A stretch of 64,000 nucleotides of DNA, from NCBI GenBank assembly GCA_018820855.1, contig JAHJNL010000067.1, positions 57,129 through 121,128 on the forward strand, written 5' to 3'. Positions 1 to 9,092 of this stretch are shown here, piece by piece. The first letter of the stretch is position 1, and each line of letters begins with the position of its first letter. A program made the translations under genes and the position numbers. The notes under the pieces were generated by a model. That model was not told where the DNA came from. It did not search any database and worked only from the letters and a program-made list of their open reading frames with translations. Source of the DNA: Pseudomonadota bacterium (GTDB taxonomy: Bacteria; Desulfobacterota; Desulfobulbia; Desulfobulbales; Desulfocapsaceae).

Positions 1-568
1 GATCGATCTTACTAAGTAAGGAATTGATATCAGAACGGAGATTGTTGTATTCGATCAGATAGGAAAAACTGTTCGTGGTAATAACGAAACCTGAGGGAAT
101 GGCAAGATTAAGGAAACGGGCAAGCTCGACCAGACTGGTTGTTTTAGAACCAGTGATTTCTGGAGGAATCGTTTCTTCTGTTAACGAAAGGACAAAGGGA
201 GGCCCAAAACTCAGGGCCGGAGGGGCCATCAGAAAACGGGAGTAAAAATCAAATTTACGGAAATACGCCGGCAACGTAACAAAAGAGCCGGGTGCCATCT
301 GACCAAGACTCCTGACCATCCCCTCCACACTCTCTGCCAAGGCAGCATATCTTAAAGCAATTCTGGCAAAATCCTCCTTTTTTCCCTGATAGTACAGGCT
401 TTCGAATTCTGCCATCAACTCATGGCTACGACTGTCAAAGGCCAACAGTCGCTGAAAAGCATCATAGGTTTGCCGCAATACTGCCCCCGGCGCAAAAACC
501 CTGTACGTCCAGTATTTAAAAAGATTCATTGACATTGTCTGGCCACTCGGGCAGTCAAATTCGAGCAT
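1..568 (-). CDS. PEP synthase/PPDK-like protein, N-terminal part (runs off the window)
   Basis: Reading leftward from ATG at 568, the frame stays open to the window edge (189 codons). The first ~135 residues are charged and helix-rich. Then comes the start of an ATP-grasp PPDK_N domain, with the glycine-lysine stretch TGSKTTSLVELA and the family phrase IPSGFVITTNSF. This order, a helical cap before PPDK_N, is also seen in the gene at 28495, so the two are probably paralogues. Ordinary PEP synthase starts almost directly with PPDK_N. The upstream GAAGAAG supports ATG 568; ATGs 33 and 39 bases downstream are possible. The C-terminal half is outside the window, so the reaction cannot be stated. 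Confidence 0.75.
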   Translation of the reverse strand, partial: MLEFDCPSGQTMSMNLFKYWTYRVFAPGAVLRQTYDAFQRLLAFDSRSHELMAEFESLYYQGKKEDFARIALRYAALAESVEGMVRSLGQMAPGSFVTLPAYFRKFDFYSRFLMAPPALSFGPPFVLSLTEETIPPEITGSKTTSLVELARFLNLAIPSGFVITTNSFSYLIEYNNLRSDINSLLSKID

Positions 569-777
569 TAAAAGGCAACTTCTTCAAAGGATAGCTTTTC
601 CCATACAGAATAGCAAGGCATCCGGCCGGCACCAGCATTTTACCAGGCAGCTCAAGCGACGCTTAAAAAAAAACAGGAAATAATTGTTCTTGGTGCATGG
701 AACAAAAATTTGATAGCATACGGAACAGTTCAGAAAAAAACAGGGTTTAGCCCGTTCAAAAAGGTTGTTATAGTTTC

Positions 778-2535
778 ATGAAAATAACTTCAGGACTTAA
801 TAAGCAGATATTTCTGGCCATGGCCGTTGCCGGACTTTTCCCTCTGCTGATCATGGCCTTTCAGAACAACTATTTTGCCAGGCAGACCATCGAGAATGTT
901 GAAAAAGAGCATCTCGCCTTTTCCCTGCGCTCCCGTGAACTCTGGCTGCGAACCTGGGTAGGCCATACCCGTCAGGATTTTTATCACCTGGCCTTTGACA
1001 ATGGTGACAAGAAAGATCTGAGCGACGAAGAAATCTTTCTTCGATCGGCCCGAAAACTTTTCAAGGGGCATCTCACGTATCGCTCTATCAGTCTCTACCG
1101 GCCCGACTGGTCACTGCTCATTCGCTATCCTGAAGGTTTCAAGGAAGATGTCCAATCCCCTTCAACGGCGTATCGTGGAAAACTCCAAGCCCCGGGATCA
1201 CTATTTGTTGTGGATGATGATTATCGTACTGTCGGCAAGGATGTCATCCTGCCGGTGGGCCAGGGACTGCTGAACCAGCAGGGCAAGATCGGGGCCTTTT
1301 TGGTCGCTGAAATCAACCTGAACCGTTCTTTGGGTCGTATTCTGGCAGACACCTCTGATCTCAATTCCGGGGGCAGTTATATTCTTGCCTCTGAAAAAGG
1401 TAAAATCCTCTATCAGGCACCGGTATCGGACCAGAGGACAGCAACTGAACAGTGTGTTTGGGATAGTGTCCCCTCACAGGTGCTGACCACTCCTTCCTGG
1501 GAAGTACACAAAATTCTGAATTGTGATAACGCTGAGAGCTACTTCATCAGTGCTCCCATTCCAGAATTTAAATGGTTACTCATCAGTCAGTTTGAAACCG
1601 GTAGCGCTCTTCAGAAATTTCAGAAGTATATCCTTTATGGCCTGGTCACGGCCTTCCTTACCTTGATAATACTTGTGGTTCTGGCCCAAAATCTCTCGAA
1701 ACGTCTCGCGGCCCCTCTTGATGAACTTACCAGGGTTGCCCGACAGATCAGTCTAGGCCGGAACAATGAGCGGCTCCCCCCCTTTAAAGAGAAATATGTC
1801 CAGGAGGTGGGCGTGGCCTTTAACGCCATGATAGATGCCCTGGAGAAACAGCAGCAATCCATAATCCAAAGCACCACTCTCAGCACAGTAGGCAAGATGA
1901 GTTCAAGCCTGGTGCATGAGATGCGCAACCCTCTCTCGTCCATCAAGATCAACCTCCAGGCCATAGCCAGGAAGCTCCGGGATGACAGGGATTATAGTGA
2001 GATGGCAACTATTTCACTTATGCAGGTCGGTCGCCTTGAAGGAATGTTTGAGGACCTGCTTCAGTTCAGCAAGCCCATTGAAATTCACAAGAGATCAATT
2101 ACTTTTGCCGAGCTGGTGAATGAAGTAGTAACCACAGTAAAGCCGGAGGCTGAAAAAAACGATATAGCTCTTCAGGTAGAAGACAAACTGCAGGATTTCC
2201 TCTTCCAGGCTGACAAGGAAAGCTCCTGCCGGGCTTTGACCAATCTCGTGAGTAATGCCATCCAATGGTCTGAACCCGGAAGCATTGTCACCATAAGCGG
2301 CAGGCGCCCTGCCGAAAGCGAGGGGGTGGCAGTGATTCGAGTCGCTGACACAGGACCTGGGCTGCGGCCGGAGCAGATGGAAAGGGTATTCCAACCCTTT
2401 TTCACCACCCGTGAACTGGGTACCGGCCTTGGACTGGCAAATGTAAAAAAGGTCATGGATTACCAGAGTGGATCGGTTCTTGCTAAAAACAACCCCAACG
2501 GGGGAGCAAGCTTTTCACTAATTTTTAAGGATTAA
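778..2535 (+). CDS. Membrane sensor histidine kinase
   Basis: Inner-membrane sensor kinase of 585 residues. A membrane segment lies at about residues 10-30, followed by a ~250-residue periplasmic sensor region, a second membrane segment near 283-303 and a HAMP linker. A HisKA dimerisation helix follows, with the phospho-acceptor His380 in VHEMRNP. The HATPase domain has the N box around LVSNAIQW, a G1 box DTGPGL and a G2 box GTGLGL. All catalytic boxes look intact. The partner regulator starts 7 bases after its stop. The periplasmic domain resembles Cache-type sensors in size and position, but its ligand cannot be read. It heads a five-gene run to 7231. Confidence 0.9.
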   Translation: MKITSGLNKQIFLAMAVAGLFPLLIMAFQNNYFARQTIENVEKEHLAFSLRSRELWLRTWVGHTRQDFYHLAFDNGDKKDLSDEEIFLRSARKLFKGHLTYRSISLYRPDWSLLIRYPEGFKEDVQSPSTAYRGKLQAPGSLFVVDDDYRTVGKDVILPVGQGLLNQQGKIGAFLVAEINLNRSLGRILADTSDLNSGGSYILASEKGKILYQAPVSDQRTATEQCVWDSVPSQVLTTPSWEVHKILNCDNAESYFISAPIPEFKWLLISQFETGSALQKFQKYILYGLVTAFLTLIILVVLAQNLSKRLAAPLDELTRVARQISLGRNNERLPPFKEKYVQEVGVAFNAMIDALEKQQQSIIQSTTLSTVGKMSSSLVHEMRNPLSSIKINLQAIARKLRDDRDYSEMATISLMQVGRLEGMFEDLLQFSKPIEIHKRSITFAELVNEVVTTVKPEAEKNDIALQVEDKLQDFLFQADKESSCRALTNLVSNAIQWSEPGSIVTISGRRPAESEGVAVIRVADTGPGLRPEQMERVFQPFFTTRELGTGLGLANVKKVMDYQSGSVLAKNNPNGGASFSLIFKD

Positions 2536-2541
2536 GGAACA

Positions 2542-3888
2542 ATGATTAAAATTCTCATCATCGATGATGATCAGGCCTTGGCCAGATCTCTGGAAATTCA
2601 ACTCAAGGCCGAAGGTCATCAGATCATCGTTGCCCATAATGTCTCGGACGGCATGACAGCCCTGACAGAGCTGATTCCCGACCTGGTATTACTGGACCTC
2701 AACCTTCCCGACGAACACGGCCTGAAGGCGTTGCCAGCCATTCTTACCACTCTGCCCGGCGTGACAGTGGTTATCATGACAGGTAATACGGAAAACAGCG
2801 AGGCCGTTGATGCCATGCGTGACGGTGCCTTCGACTATCTGCGCAAACCACTGGATCTTGATGAACTTTTGCAGATGGCCGTCAAAGTGGAATCGCTGAA
2901 AGAGAGAGATTTCCCAGGCAAGGGTGACGAAAAAGAGCCTCCCAGCAAAGTGTTTCCTTTGCAGATGATTGGTTCTGATCAAAAGATCATTAATGTCCAC
3001 AAACAGATAGGTCTTCTTGCTCGCAGCAGGGTAACAGTACTTGTTACCGGGGAGTCCGGCACAGGTAAAGAGCTGGTAGCCCGTATTCTCCATGAAGCCA
3101 CGGCCCCGAGTCAGCCATTTGTAGCCATCAACTGTTCCGCTTTCGTCCCCACTCTCCTTGAAAGTGAGCTTTTCGGCTATGAAAAGGGAGCCTTTACCGG
3201 TGCGGATCAGGCCAAGGAAGGAAAGCTGGAATTTGCCGGCAAGGGCACGGTTTTTCTCGATGAGATCGGTGACATGTCTCTGGACCTGCAGAGTAAACTG
3301 CTTCGAGTTCTGCAGGAGGATGAATTTGTTCGGGTGGGAGGCCTCAAGACCAAGAAGCTTGAGGCCCGGATAGTAGCGGCAACCCACCGCAATCTCCAGA
3401 AAATGGTCGACAACGGGACATTCCGGCAGGATCTCTTTTACCGGCTCAATGTGGTAAGCATTACAGTGCCCCCCCTGCGTGAGCGACGAGGCGACATCGA
3501 CCATCTGGCTGAGCATCTTCTTGCCAAGATTGGCTATAAAATGGGACGCCAACCCCTACGCCTGAGCACTGCCGGCCGTCTGAAACTGCGCACCGGCAAT
3601 TGGCCGGGCAACGTCCGTGAACTCGAAAACACCCTGACCCGTGCCATGGTTCTAACCCATGGCACGGAAATCGATGCCGATGATCTGGTCATGCAGCAGG
3701 ATGACCAGCAGGAGCAGGCAGGCCGTCCTGTAAGCGGTACTCTGGCAGCCACCGAAAGAATGTATATCAGCCAGGTGCTGGCCGAGCACAACTGGAATAT
3801 TACCCATACCGCCCTCACCTTGGATGTCTCGCCCACCACCCTCCGCAAAAAAATCACTGATTATCACCTGAAGCGAGCTCAATCCTGA
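2542..3888 (+). CDS. NtrC-family sigma-54-dependent response regulator
   Basis: Cytoplasmic transcription activator of 448 residues. A receiver domain (phospho-acceptor Asp52, conserved Lys in RKPLD) is followed by a sigma-54 AAA+ domain with Walker A GESGTGKE, the sigma-54 contact loop GAFTGA, Walker B VFLDEIGD and the arginine-rich RLNVV/RERRGD region. A Fis-type helix-turn-helix ends the protein. It is cognate to the kinase 7 bases upstream, with a good ribosome site AAGGAACA before ATG. The stop overlaps the next ATG (TGATG). A likely target is the sigma-54-type promoter at 7530, about 3.6 kb downstream; this is inferred from location only. Confidence 0.93.
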   Translation: MIKILIIDDDQALARSLEIQLKAEGHQIIVAHNVSDGMTALTELIPDLVLLDLNLPDEHGLKALPAILTTLPGVTVVIMTGNTENSEAVDAMRDGAFDYLRKPLDLDELLQMAVKVESLKERDFPGKGDEKEPPSKVFPLQMIGSDQKIINVHKQIGLLARSRVTVLVTGESGTGKELVARILHEATAPSQPFVAINCSAFVPTLLESELFGYEKGAFTGADQAKEGKLEFAGKGTVFLDEIGDMSLDLQSKLLRVLQEDEFVRVGGLKTKKLEARIVAATHRNLQKMVDNGTFRQDLFYRLNVVSITVPPLRERRGDIDHLAEHLLAKIGYKMGRQPLRLSTAGRLKLRTGNWPGNVRELENTLTRAMVLTHGTEIDADDLVMQQDDQQEQAGRPVSGTLAATERMYISQVLAEHNWNITHTALTLDVSPTTLRKKITDYHLKRAQS

Positions 3889-5099
3889 TGTCTTCTTCCT
3901 GTGTTCCAACTGTAAGGGCAAAGGTTCTTCTCCTTGCAATCCTTTTCTGTCTGCTGTTCCCCCAATCCCTCCTGGCCATTGATTTATCCGGCGATAACAT
4001 ACAGTTGCACGGATTTCTAACTCAAGGATACCTGGAGAGCAAAGAGAATAATTTTCTCGGAGATACCAAGGATGGCACCTTTCGTCTCACTGAAATAGGT
4101 CTTAATATCAATGCCCACCTTACAGAGAAGTTTCGGTTAGGCGGGCAGGCCCTGTATTGTCAGTTACCGGCAGGAAACAAGGGCAAGGTCCGCGCCGACT
4201 GGCTGGTGGCGGAGTATCATTTTGCCGACCCCTTTGGGGTGCGGCTGGGCAAGGTGAAGATGCCCATGGGCCTCTATAATATGGAACGTGATTCTGACTT
4301 CCTGCGCCCTCTCATCTTTCTCCCTCAATCCATTTATGACGAGACCCGTCGTGATTCCTGGCAGGCCCACTGGGGTGGCGAGATTTACGGCAATCTGCTC
4401 CTGAGTCACTGGGGGGACATCGACTACCAGCTCTTTGGCGGGCGCATTCAGTATGATGATGACTCCCTGGCTACCCTTGCTGCCAGCGAAATTGTCAATC
4501 GTTACAACCAGCAGAATTCACTGCATCTCAGTACAGAAGATCTGAGTCGACAGAATAATTATGTGTACGGTGCCGCACTGTTTTTTAATCCCGCCCTTAA
4601 AGGATTACGCAGTGCTTTGACCTTTCTGGCCTTAGATGACGAATCATGGCTCCACGAAAACCAGGTGAGCAGCCTGCATGTACGAAGTAAACTGGTCGCC
4701 TCTCTGGAATACTCCTGGCAACAGTTTAGCATGACAACCGAATACAGCGAAACCGACCGCCGACAGGAGCAGTTCAACGTCACAACATTGGATGGTCCTT
4801 CCCAGTCCTGGTATCTGCTCCTCAGTTACTCCCCCATTGAGGCCTTGACCTTTTCCCTGCTCTATGACGAGTATTACCGACTCAAAAACAATCGCCATGA
4901 ACCGGTAGGTCCCAACAACCTCTACCCCTGGCGTAAGGATCTGGCCGCCTCTCTGCGTTACGATATTACTGAAAACTGGACAGCTAAGGCCGAGTGGCAT
5001 GCCATAGACGGCACGGCCTTCTACATGGGATACTTCAATCCGCATGGCGCTGAGCGTTACTGGCAGTATGGCGCCCTGAAACTCTCCTTTAATTTTTGA
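3888..5099 (+). CDS. Outer-membrane beta-barrel (porin-like) protein
   Basis: 403 residues with a signal peptide (hydrophobic stretch, cleavage probably after SLLA) and then alternating aromatic/polar strands typical of an outer-membrane barrel, ending in an aromatic Phe (LKLSFNF), the usual barrel-assembly signal. No soluble catalytic domain is seen. Start and stop overlap the neighbouring genes, so it is translated with the two-component pair and with the small periplasmic protein that follows. The pairing of barrel, PstS-like protein and signalling proteins suggests uptake or sensing of an anion or another small solute. The substrate is not visible in the sequence. Confidence 0.8.
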   Translation: MSSSCVPTVRAKVLLLAILFCLLFPQSLLAIDLSGDNIQLHGFLTQGYLESKENNFLGDTKDGTFRLTEIGLNINAHLTEKFRLGGQALYCQLPAGNKGKVRADWLVAEYHFADPFGVRLGKVKMPMGLYNMERDSDFLRPLIFLPQSIYDETRRDSWQAHWGGEIYGNLLLSHWGDIDYQLFGGRIQYDDDSLATLAASEIVNRYNQQNSLHLSTEDLSRQNNYVYGAALFFNPALKGLRSALTFLALDDESWLHENQVSSLHVRSKLVASLEYSWQQFSMTTEYSETDRRQEQFNVTTLDGPSQSWYLLLSYSPIEALTFSLLYDEYYRLKNNRHEPVGPNNLYPWRKDLAASLRYDITENWTAKAEWHAIDGTAFYMGYFNPHGAERYWQYGALKLSFNF

Positions 5100-5107
5100 C
5101 CATAGCG

Positions 5108-5548
5108 ATGAAATTAAAAAGGAGGATAGGCGGCCTTGTCCTGACATTATTGCTTGTTGCTGCAGGAGCAGGAGGTACAGAGCAGCAAAGTGATTTTGTG
5201 ATGGTAATCAATGTTCATAATGAGGTGACCTCCATCAGCAGCAAAGATGCAGAACTCATCTTTCTGAGTAAAAAACGAAGCTGGCCTGATGGCAAAAACA
5301 TAAGCGTGGTCATTAACGAAAATCAGAAAATAGCTGACTCTTTCAGCCACACTATCCTGAAAAGATCACCACACCAGTTTTTGGTCTTCCGGAAGAAGAT
5401 GTTATTTCGCGGTCAGGGGATGCCGCCCCCCACGCTCAAGACAGACAAAGCTGTTATCGAATTTGTTGCCGGTCACGTGGGTGGTATCAGTTATGTGAGT
5501 CCAGATGCCGTGACGCCGGCAGTGAAGGTTATCCCAATTACGAAGTAA
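5108..5548 (+). CDS. Small PstS-like periplasmic binding protein (single lobe)
   Basis: About 146 residues with a signal peptide and one lobe of the PBP/PstS-like fold: ISSKDAELIFLSKKRSWPDG, then a helix with FLVFRKKMLFRGQG, then GHVGGISYVSP. Full-length phosphate-binding proteins are about twice as long, so this is the short solitary form found beside porins and sensors in many proteobacteria. The frame is open from a TTG at 5096 that overlaps the previous stop. ATG 5108 is preferred because it directly precedes the basic start of the signal peptide. It may present a ligand to the upstream kinase or the downstream cyclase; that is inference. Confidence 0.72.
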   Translation: MKLKRRIGGLVLTLLLVAAGAGGTEQQSDFVMVINVHNEVTSISSKDAELIFLSKKRSWPDGKNISVVINENQKIADSFSHTILKRSPHQFLVFRKKMLFRGQGMPPPTLKTDKAVIEFVAGHVGGISYVSPDAVTPAVKVIPITK

Positions 5549-5557
5549 GGTCCTGGC

Positions 5558-7231
5558 ATGAATATCCTCGGCAACATTCGCAGCAAAATATGGGCCTGTG
5601 GCAGCGTGGCCCTCCTGAGTTATCTTGCTGCCACTCTGGCTACCACCTGGGTGAATAACGAGACAAAAATATCCATCACCCACGTGCAACAAATCGACCT
5701 GCCTCTCTCTTCTAAAGGAATTCTTGTTCACAGTCTCTTTAGCACTCAAAGTGAAGAATACGAAAACGGCCTGCTCACCGGTGAGCAGGGAGAGATTACC
5801 CAGGCCAATATGCTCGATACCCAGATATCTCCCCTGCTGGATGAACTGGTGCGGCTGGTCAATGCCAACCATAGTAATCTCTACCCCCTTATCCTTTCCT
5901 TGCGGGATGATTACAGTAATTATTTTGTCATGGCCTCTCAGTACTATATGGAGGCGATTCAGAAGGGTGACATCTTTGCCTCCCGCAATGAGGTCCATCA
6001 ACTTGGAAAACTGCAGGCCAGCCTTGATGACGATTTCCAACAAATTACCGATATGCTGCAGAAGATGATCGTCGCCGATCTTGAGAAAAACAACCAGCGT
6101 ATTGATCTTTATACCCGCTTGCTCCACATCTTTTTCATTCTATTTCTCATCATTACTATCGCAGTGCTTCATTGGCTCGCTAATAAGGAAATCATTGCCC
6201 CTCTGGAGAATATCAAAACAATGATTGATGATTTCAGTCGCGGCAAAACTATTGAAAGACCTCAGAGTATTTCCAGAGGAGATGAAATTCAAGAGCTGGC
6301 AAACTCTTTCTGGCAAATGACTCGCGAGCTTCAGCTCATAACCGTCTCTCGGGATTATGTGGACAATATCATCAACAACATGTCGGATTCGCTTATCATT
6401 TTAAACCCTGACCTGACCATCCAGACCGCCAACCATGCAACGACAAGCCTCCTGCATTTCTCGAAAAAGGAATTGGAAGGATATTCCTTTCGGAATATTT
6501 TCAGCCATCACGAGAAAACCATTATCGATTCTCTTTTTCATGGGTTTCTGGAAGGCAAGGCCGTTGCCAATCTTGAAGCCCTTTATATTGGCTGTGACGA
6601 GCAGCCAATTCCGGTGCTTTTTTCGGCCAGTGCCCTCTACCTTCCCGACGGCACCCTGCAGGGCATTTCCTGTATGGCCCGTGACATCAGCGAACTTAAA
6701 GAGCAACGAGATGAGCTGGAATTTCTGGCCAATTTTGACAAACTCACCGGCCTGCCCAACCGCAATCTCTTTTTTGACCGTCTGACCTTGACCATAAATG
6801 AGGCCAGACGGTATGGTCATCTCTTTGCCCTCTTCTATCTTGATCTCGACAATTTCAAACCGCTCAATGACAAGTATGGCCATGAGGCCGGAGATCTCGC
6901 CCTGCAGGAGGTAGCAAGACGCCTGCAGGATACGGTTCGTGAGTCCGACACCGTATCCAGGTTAGGTGGCGACGAGTTCACCATCCTGCTGAGCAGAGTT
7001 CAAAATGCTGATGATGCCACAAAGGTGGCCTCCAAGATTCTCGATACCATCGGTAAACCATTTCTTATCCAAGGAAAACAGAGCACCCTGGGAGTCAGTA
7101 TCGGTATCTGTCTCTCCTCTCCCGAGCTTACCTCTGCAGACAAGCTGATAAAAAATGCCGACACGGCCATGTACGCCGCCAAAGCCCAGGGCCGTAATCG
7201 ATTCATTTTTTCCTCCCCGCACCAGATGTAA
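5558..7231 (+). CDS. Membrane diguanylate cyclase (HAMP-PAS-GGDEF)
   Basis: Makes cyclic di-GMP from two GTP. The 557 residues hold an N-terminal membrane helix, a ~150-residue helical periplasmic sensor, a second membrane helix near 187-207, a HAMP linker, a PAS domain (~270-385) and a GGDEF domain. The active site GGDEF is at residues 470-474, and the product-inhibition I-site R461-x-x-D lies exactly five residues before it, so the enzyme looks active and feedback controlled. There is no EAL domain. The ribosome site AAGG precedes ATG 5558, ten bases after the previous stop. Fifth and last gene of the run that starts at 778. Confidence 0.92.
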   Translation: MNILGNIRSKIWACGSVALLSYLAATLATTWVNNETKISITHVQQIDLPLSSKGILVHSLFSTQSEEYENGLLTGEQGEITQANMLDTQISPLLDELVRLVNANHSNLYPLILSLRDDYSNYFVMASQYYMEAIQKGDIFASRNEVHQLGKLQASLDDDFQQITDMLQKMIVADLEKNNQRIDLYTRLLHIFFILFLIITIAVLHWLANKEIIAPLENIKTMIDDFSRGKTIERPQSISRGDEIQELANSFWQMTRELQLITVSRDYVDNIINNMSDSLIILNPDLTIQTANHATTSLLHFSKKELEGYSFRNIFSHHEKTIIDSLFHGFLEGKAVANLEALYIGCDEQPIPVLFSASALYLPDGTLQGISCMARDISELKEQRDELEFLANFDKLTGLPNRNLFFDRLTLTINEARRYGHLFALFYLDLDNFKPLNDKYGHEAGDLALQEVARRLQDTVRESDTVSRLGGDEFTILLSRVQNADDATKVASKILDTIGKPFLIQGKQSTLGVSIGICLSSPELTSADKLIKNADTAMYAAKAQGRNRFIFSSPHQM

Positions 7232-7377
7232 CCTCTCAACCTGACCATACCGTTCAAAAAAAGACTTTTCTTTTTTCCTGCAACCAGGTCCTCCCTCTCT
7301 TTCTCAATTTTCTCCCCCCACAATTCCCTTGTCACAAACTGGATGCCTGAGCTTCTATTTTCCTGAAATTCACGCCC

Positions 7378-7410
7378 CAGTTTCTAGTGAGTTGATGGGC
7401 AGTTTCTGGT
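7378..7410 (+). promoter_or_regulatory. Direct repeats, candidate enhancer site for a sigma-54 activator
   Basis: CAGTTTCTAGT (7378-7388) and CAGTTTCTGGT (7400-7410) are 22 bases apart, about two helical turns. A third CAGTTT lies inverted at 7336-7341. They sit 120-195 bases upstream of the -24/-12 promoter at 7530, the normal range for an activator-binding site. The link to the regulator at 2542 is inference. Confidence 0.4.
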
Positions 7411-7529
7411 CACTACAACAATTTCCCTCATTCATTTTTCCTGTCGACTCCATTTTTTCAAGAAAATAACATTGTGATTACTGGCAGTTGCCCTCTTTCC
7501 TTCAGCAAATACCTGTTGCTGCGTCCTTA

Positions 7530-7545
7530 TGGTACGTTCCCTGCA
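7530..7545 (+). promoter_or_regulatory. Sigma-54 (-24/-12) promoter
   Basis: TGGTACGTTCCCTGCA matches the TGGCACG-N4-TTGCA consensus except for C-to-T in the -24 box and T-to-C in the -12 box, with the correct GG-N10-GC spacing. The predicted start at about 7556 lies 46 bases before ATG 7602. The rest of 7232-7529 shows no gene. Confidence 0.65.
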
Positions 7546-7601
7546 ATTCTGAGATGCATACAAAGAGTAGTATCCTTATTAATCTTGAGGGAGGAGAAAC
7601 T

Positions 7602-9044
7602 ATGAAACGAAGTAGAAAGATGATGGCCGCAGCTGCGGCCCTGGGTCTGGTGAGCGCCGCGGGCGTTGCTCAGGCAGATGTTATCAGCCAGTGGGACATG
7701 TCCCTGACATCTCCGGCGCTGTCGCAACAGGTAATTGCTTTTGTATCAGGTATTCCTTATGACGGATTTGACATTTTTAACTACGTGGAGCCGAATTCGC
7801 TGGTGGATCCTAATACAGGCAACGCCGCCATTGACGGGTTCATGCCCAGTGGCTGGGTTCTGTTTTCAGGTGGAGCCACAGATCTCTTCACCGATAGCTC
7901 CATGACCACCCAGAACGGTGCCATGACCTGGAAAGAAAGAGATACCCAGGGACCAGGATTGAGCGTTGTTACCGGTGACGATGTGGATGGCAGTAACTGT
8001 ATCATGTCTGCCGGCTGGAATCCCTATGCCGCCACAGGCTGGGGGACTGATATCAAACAATGTACCGATGAATGGCAATCAAGTAAGCGTTTTAAGCTGG
8101 TCAGTTATGTACTGGACGGCCCTGTTGATCTGACCTTTGACGTCAGTGCCACCGGCACCACCGATGTGTACCGTCTTCTGCAGAAGTATGGCAACCAGAC
8201 AGGAAGTAGGGCCACCGGCTACACTCAGGAACTGGGTTTTATCGTTGATGGTCAGTTCCAGAAGGCCAGCCCCGGCGACGGTCTTGCCTTCTGCGGCAAG
8301 AACGGCACACTCTATGACGATGCTGACCCCACCCCCAGTTCAGTCATGAACCAGGGTGAACTTGATTCCCTTATGGCCCACGGCCTGTTTGGTGCCCCTG
8401 ACAAGCATCACACCTCCGCCGGCTATTTCAACCCCTATGTCCGGGGAACTTTCGGCCTGCTGGCCGGTGAAACCTTTATAACAACCACCGGTCTTGCTGC
8501 GGTCCATCGTGACCTGTTCGGCGAATGGCTTCCATCCAACCAGATGAAGGGTGCCTTCTACTACGACGACGACGGTAATCCATACACAGACAATCTGCTC
8601 ACCGCCAGCTGCGACGGTGCCTTTGATGAAGAGGCTGCCCTGGCCGGCGCCGCCAATGCCGGTTGTGACGGACAGTGGGTCACCTACCGTGAAGACTATC
8701 AGCTCCGTGATGCCGATGGAGATGGCATTGTCAATGAGATCGCACCTTCAGTAGGCACCGATATCCGCCCACCAATTCCGGTTGATGATGCCACCATCGC
8801 TGCCTGGATGGCCGATCCGCTGTGGATGCCCGGCTACATCGACGATCTGGCCAATGTAAATATCAACGCCTTCCTCTCAGTGGCCAACGCCAATTACTGG
8901 CCCACCGCAGATGGTAACGGTAATGCCAGCTTTACCATCAGGATGACACCAACCTTTGATGCTACCGTGGCCCAGGCCGAACCGGGCCTTACAGATCCTG
9001 AAGCATTCGTAGTCAGCATCAATGCCCCGAACACGGTTAACTAA
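7602..9044 (+). CDS. Secreted choice-of-anchor-F-like protein
   Basis: Exported protein of 480 residues with a clear signal peptide (MKRSRKMMAAAAALG...AQA). ATG 7602 is preferred over an upstream in-frame ATG at 7488 because GGGAGGAG lies just before it and the signal peptide starts there. The body has phrases such as SSKRFKLVSYVLDGPVDL, TTDVYRLLQKYGNQTGS and YYDDDGNPYTDN. From memory these resemble the choice-of-anchor F family of proteobacterial surface proteins. That family usually ends in a sorting signal, but none (no PEP-CTERM, no terminal helix) is visible here. Function unknown. Probably transcribed with the next gene from the sigma-54 promoter. Confidence 0.65.
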   Translation: MKRSRKMMAAAAALGLVSAAGVAQADVISQWDMSLTSPALSQQVIAFVSGIPYDGFDIFNYVEPNSLVDPNTGNAAIDGFMPSGWVLFSGGATDLFTDSSMTTQNGAMTWKERDTQGPGLSVVTGDDVDGSNCIMSAGWNPYAATGWGTDIKQCTDEWQSSKRFKLVSYVLDGPVDLTFDVSATGTTDVYRLLQKYGNQTGSRATGYTQELGFIVDGQFQKASPGDGLAFCGKNGTLYDDADPTPSSVMNQGELDSLMAHGLFGAPDKHHTSAGYFNPYVRGTFGLLAGETFITTTGLAAVHRDLFGEWLPSNQMKGAFYYDDDGNPYTDNLLTASCDGAFDEEAALAGAANAGCDGQWVTYREDYQLRDADGDGIVNEIAPSVGTDIRPPIPVDDATIAAWMADPLWMPGYIDDLANVNINAFLSVANANYWPTADGNGNASFTIRMTPTFDATVAQAEPGLTDPEAFVVSINAPNTVN

Positions 9045-9092
9045 AGGTAAGATTCTGGAAACAACCATCATCCTGAATATTGGAGGAATATA

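Noticed and set aside
2689..3552. 287-codon minus-strand frame
   Set aside because: Fully antisense to the sigma-54 regulator, whose protein motifs are intact; a shadow frame with no ribosome site.
5402..6127. 241-codon minus-strand frame
   Set aside because: Antisense to the PstS-like and cyclase genes; no family resemblance.
7488..7601. Upstream in-frame start for the secreted protein
   Set aside because: It would place 38 non-signal residues before a perfect signal peptide, and would start before the predicted transcription start.
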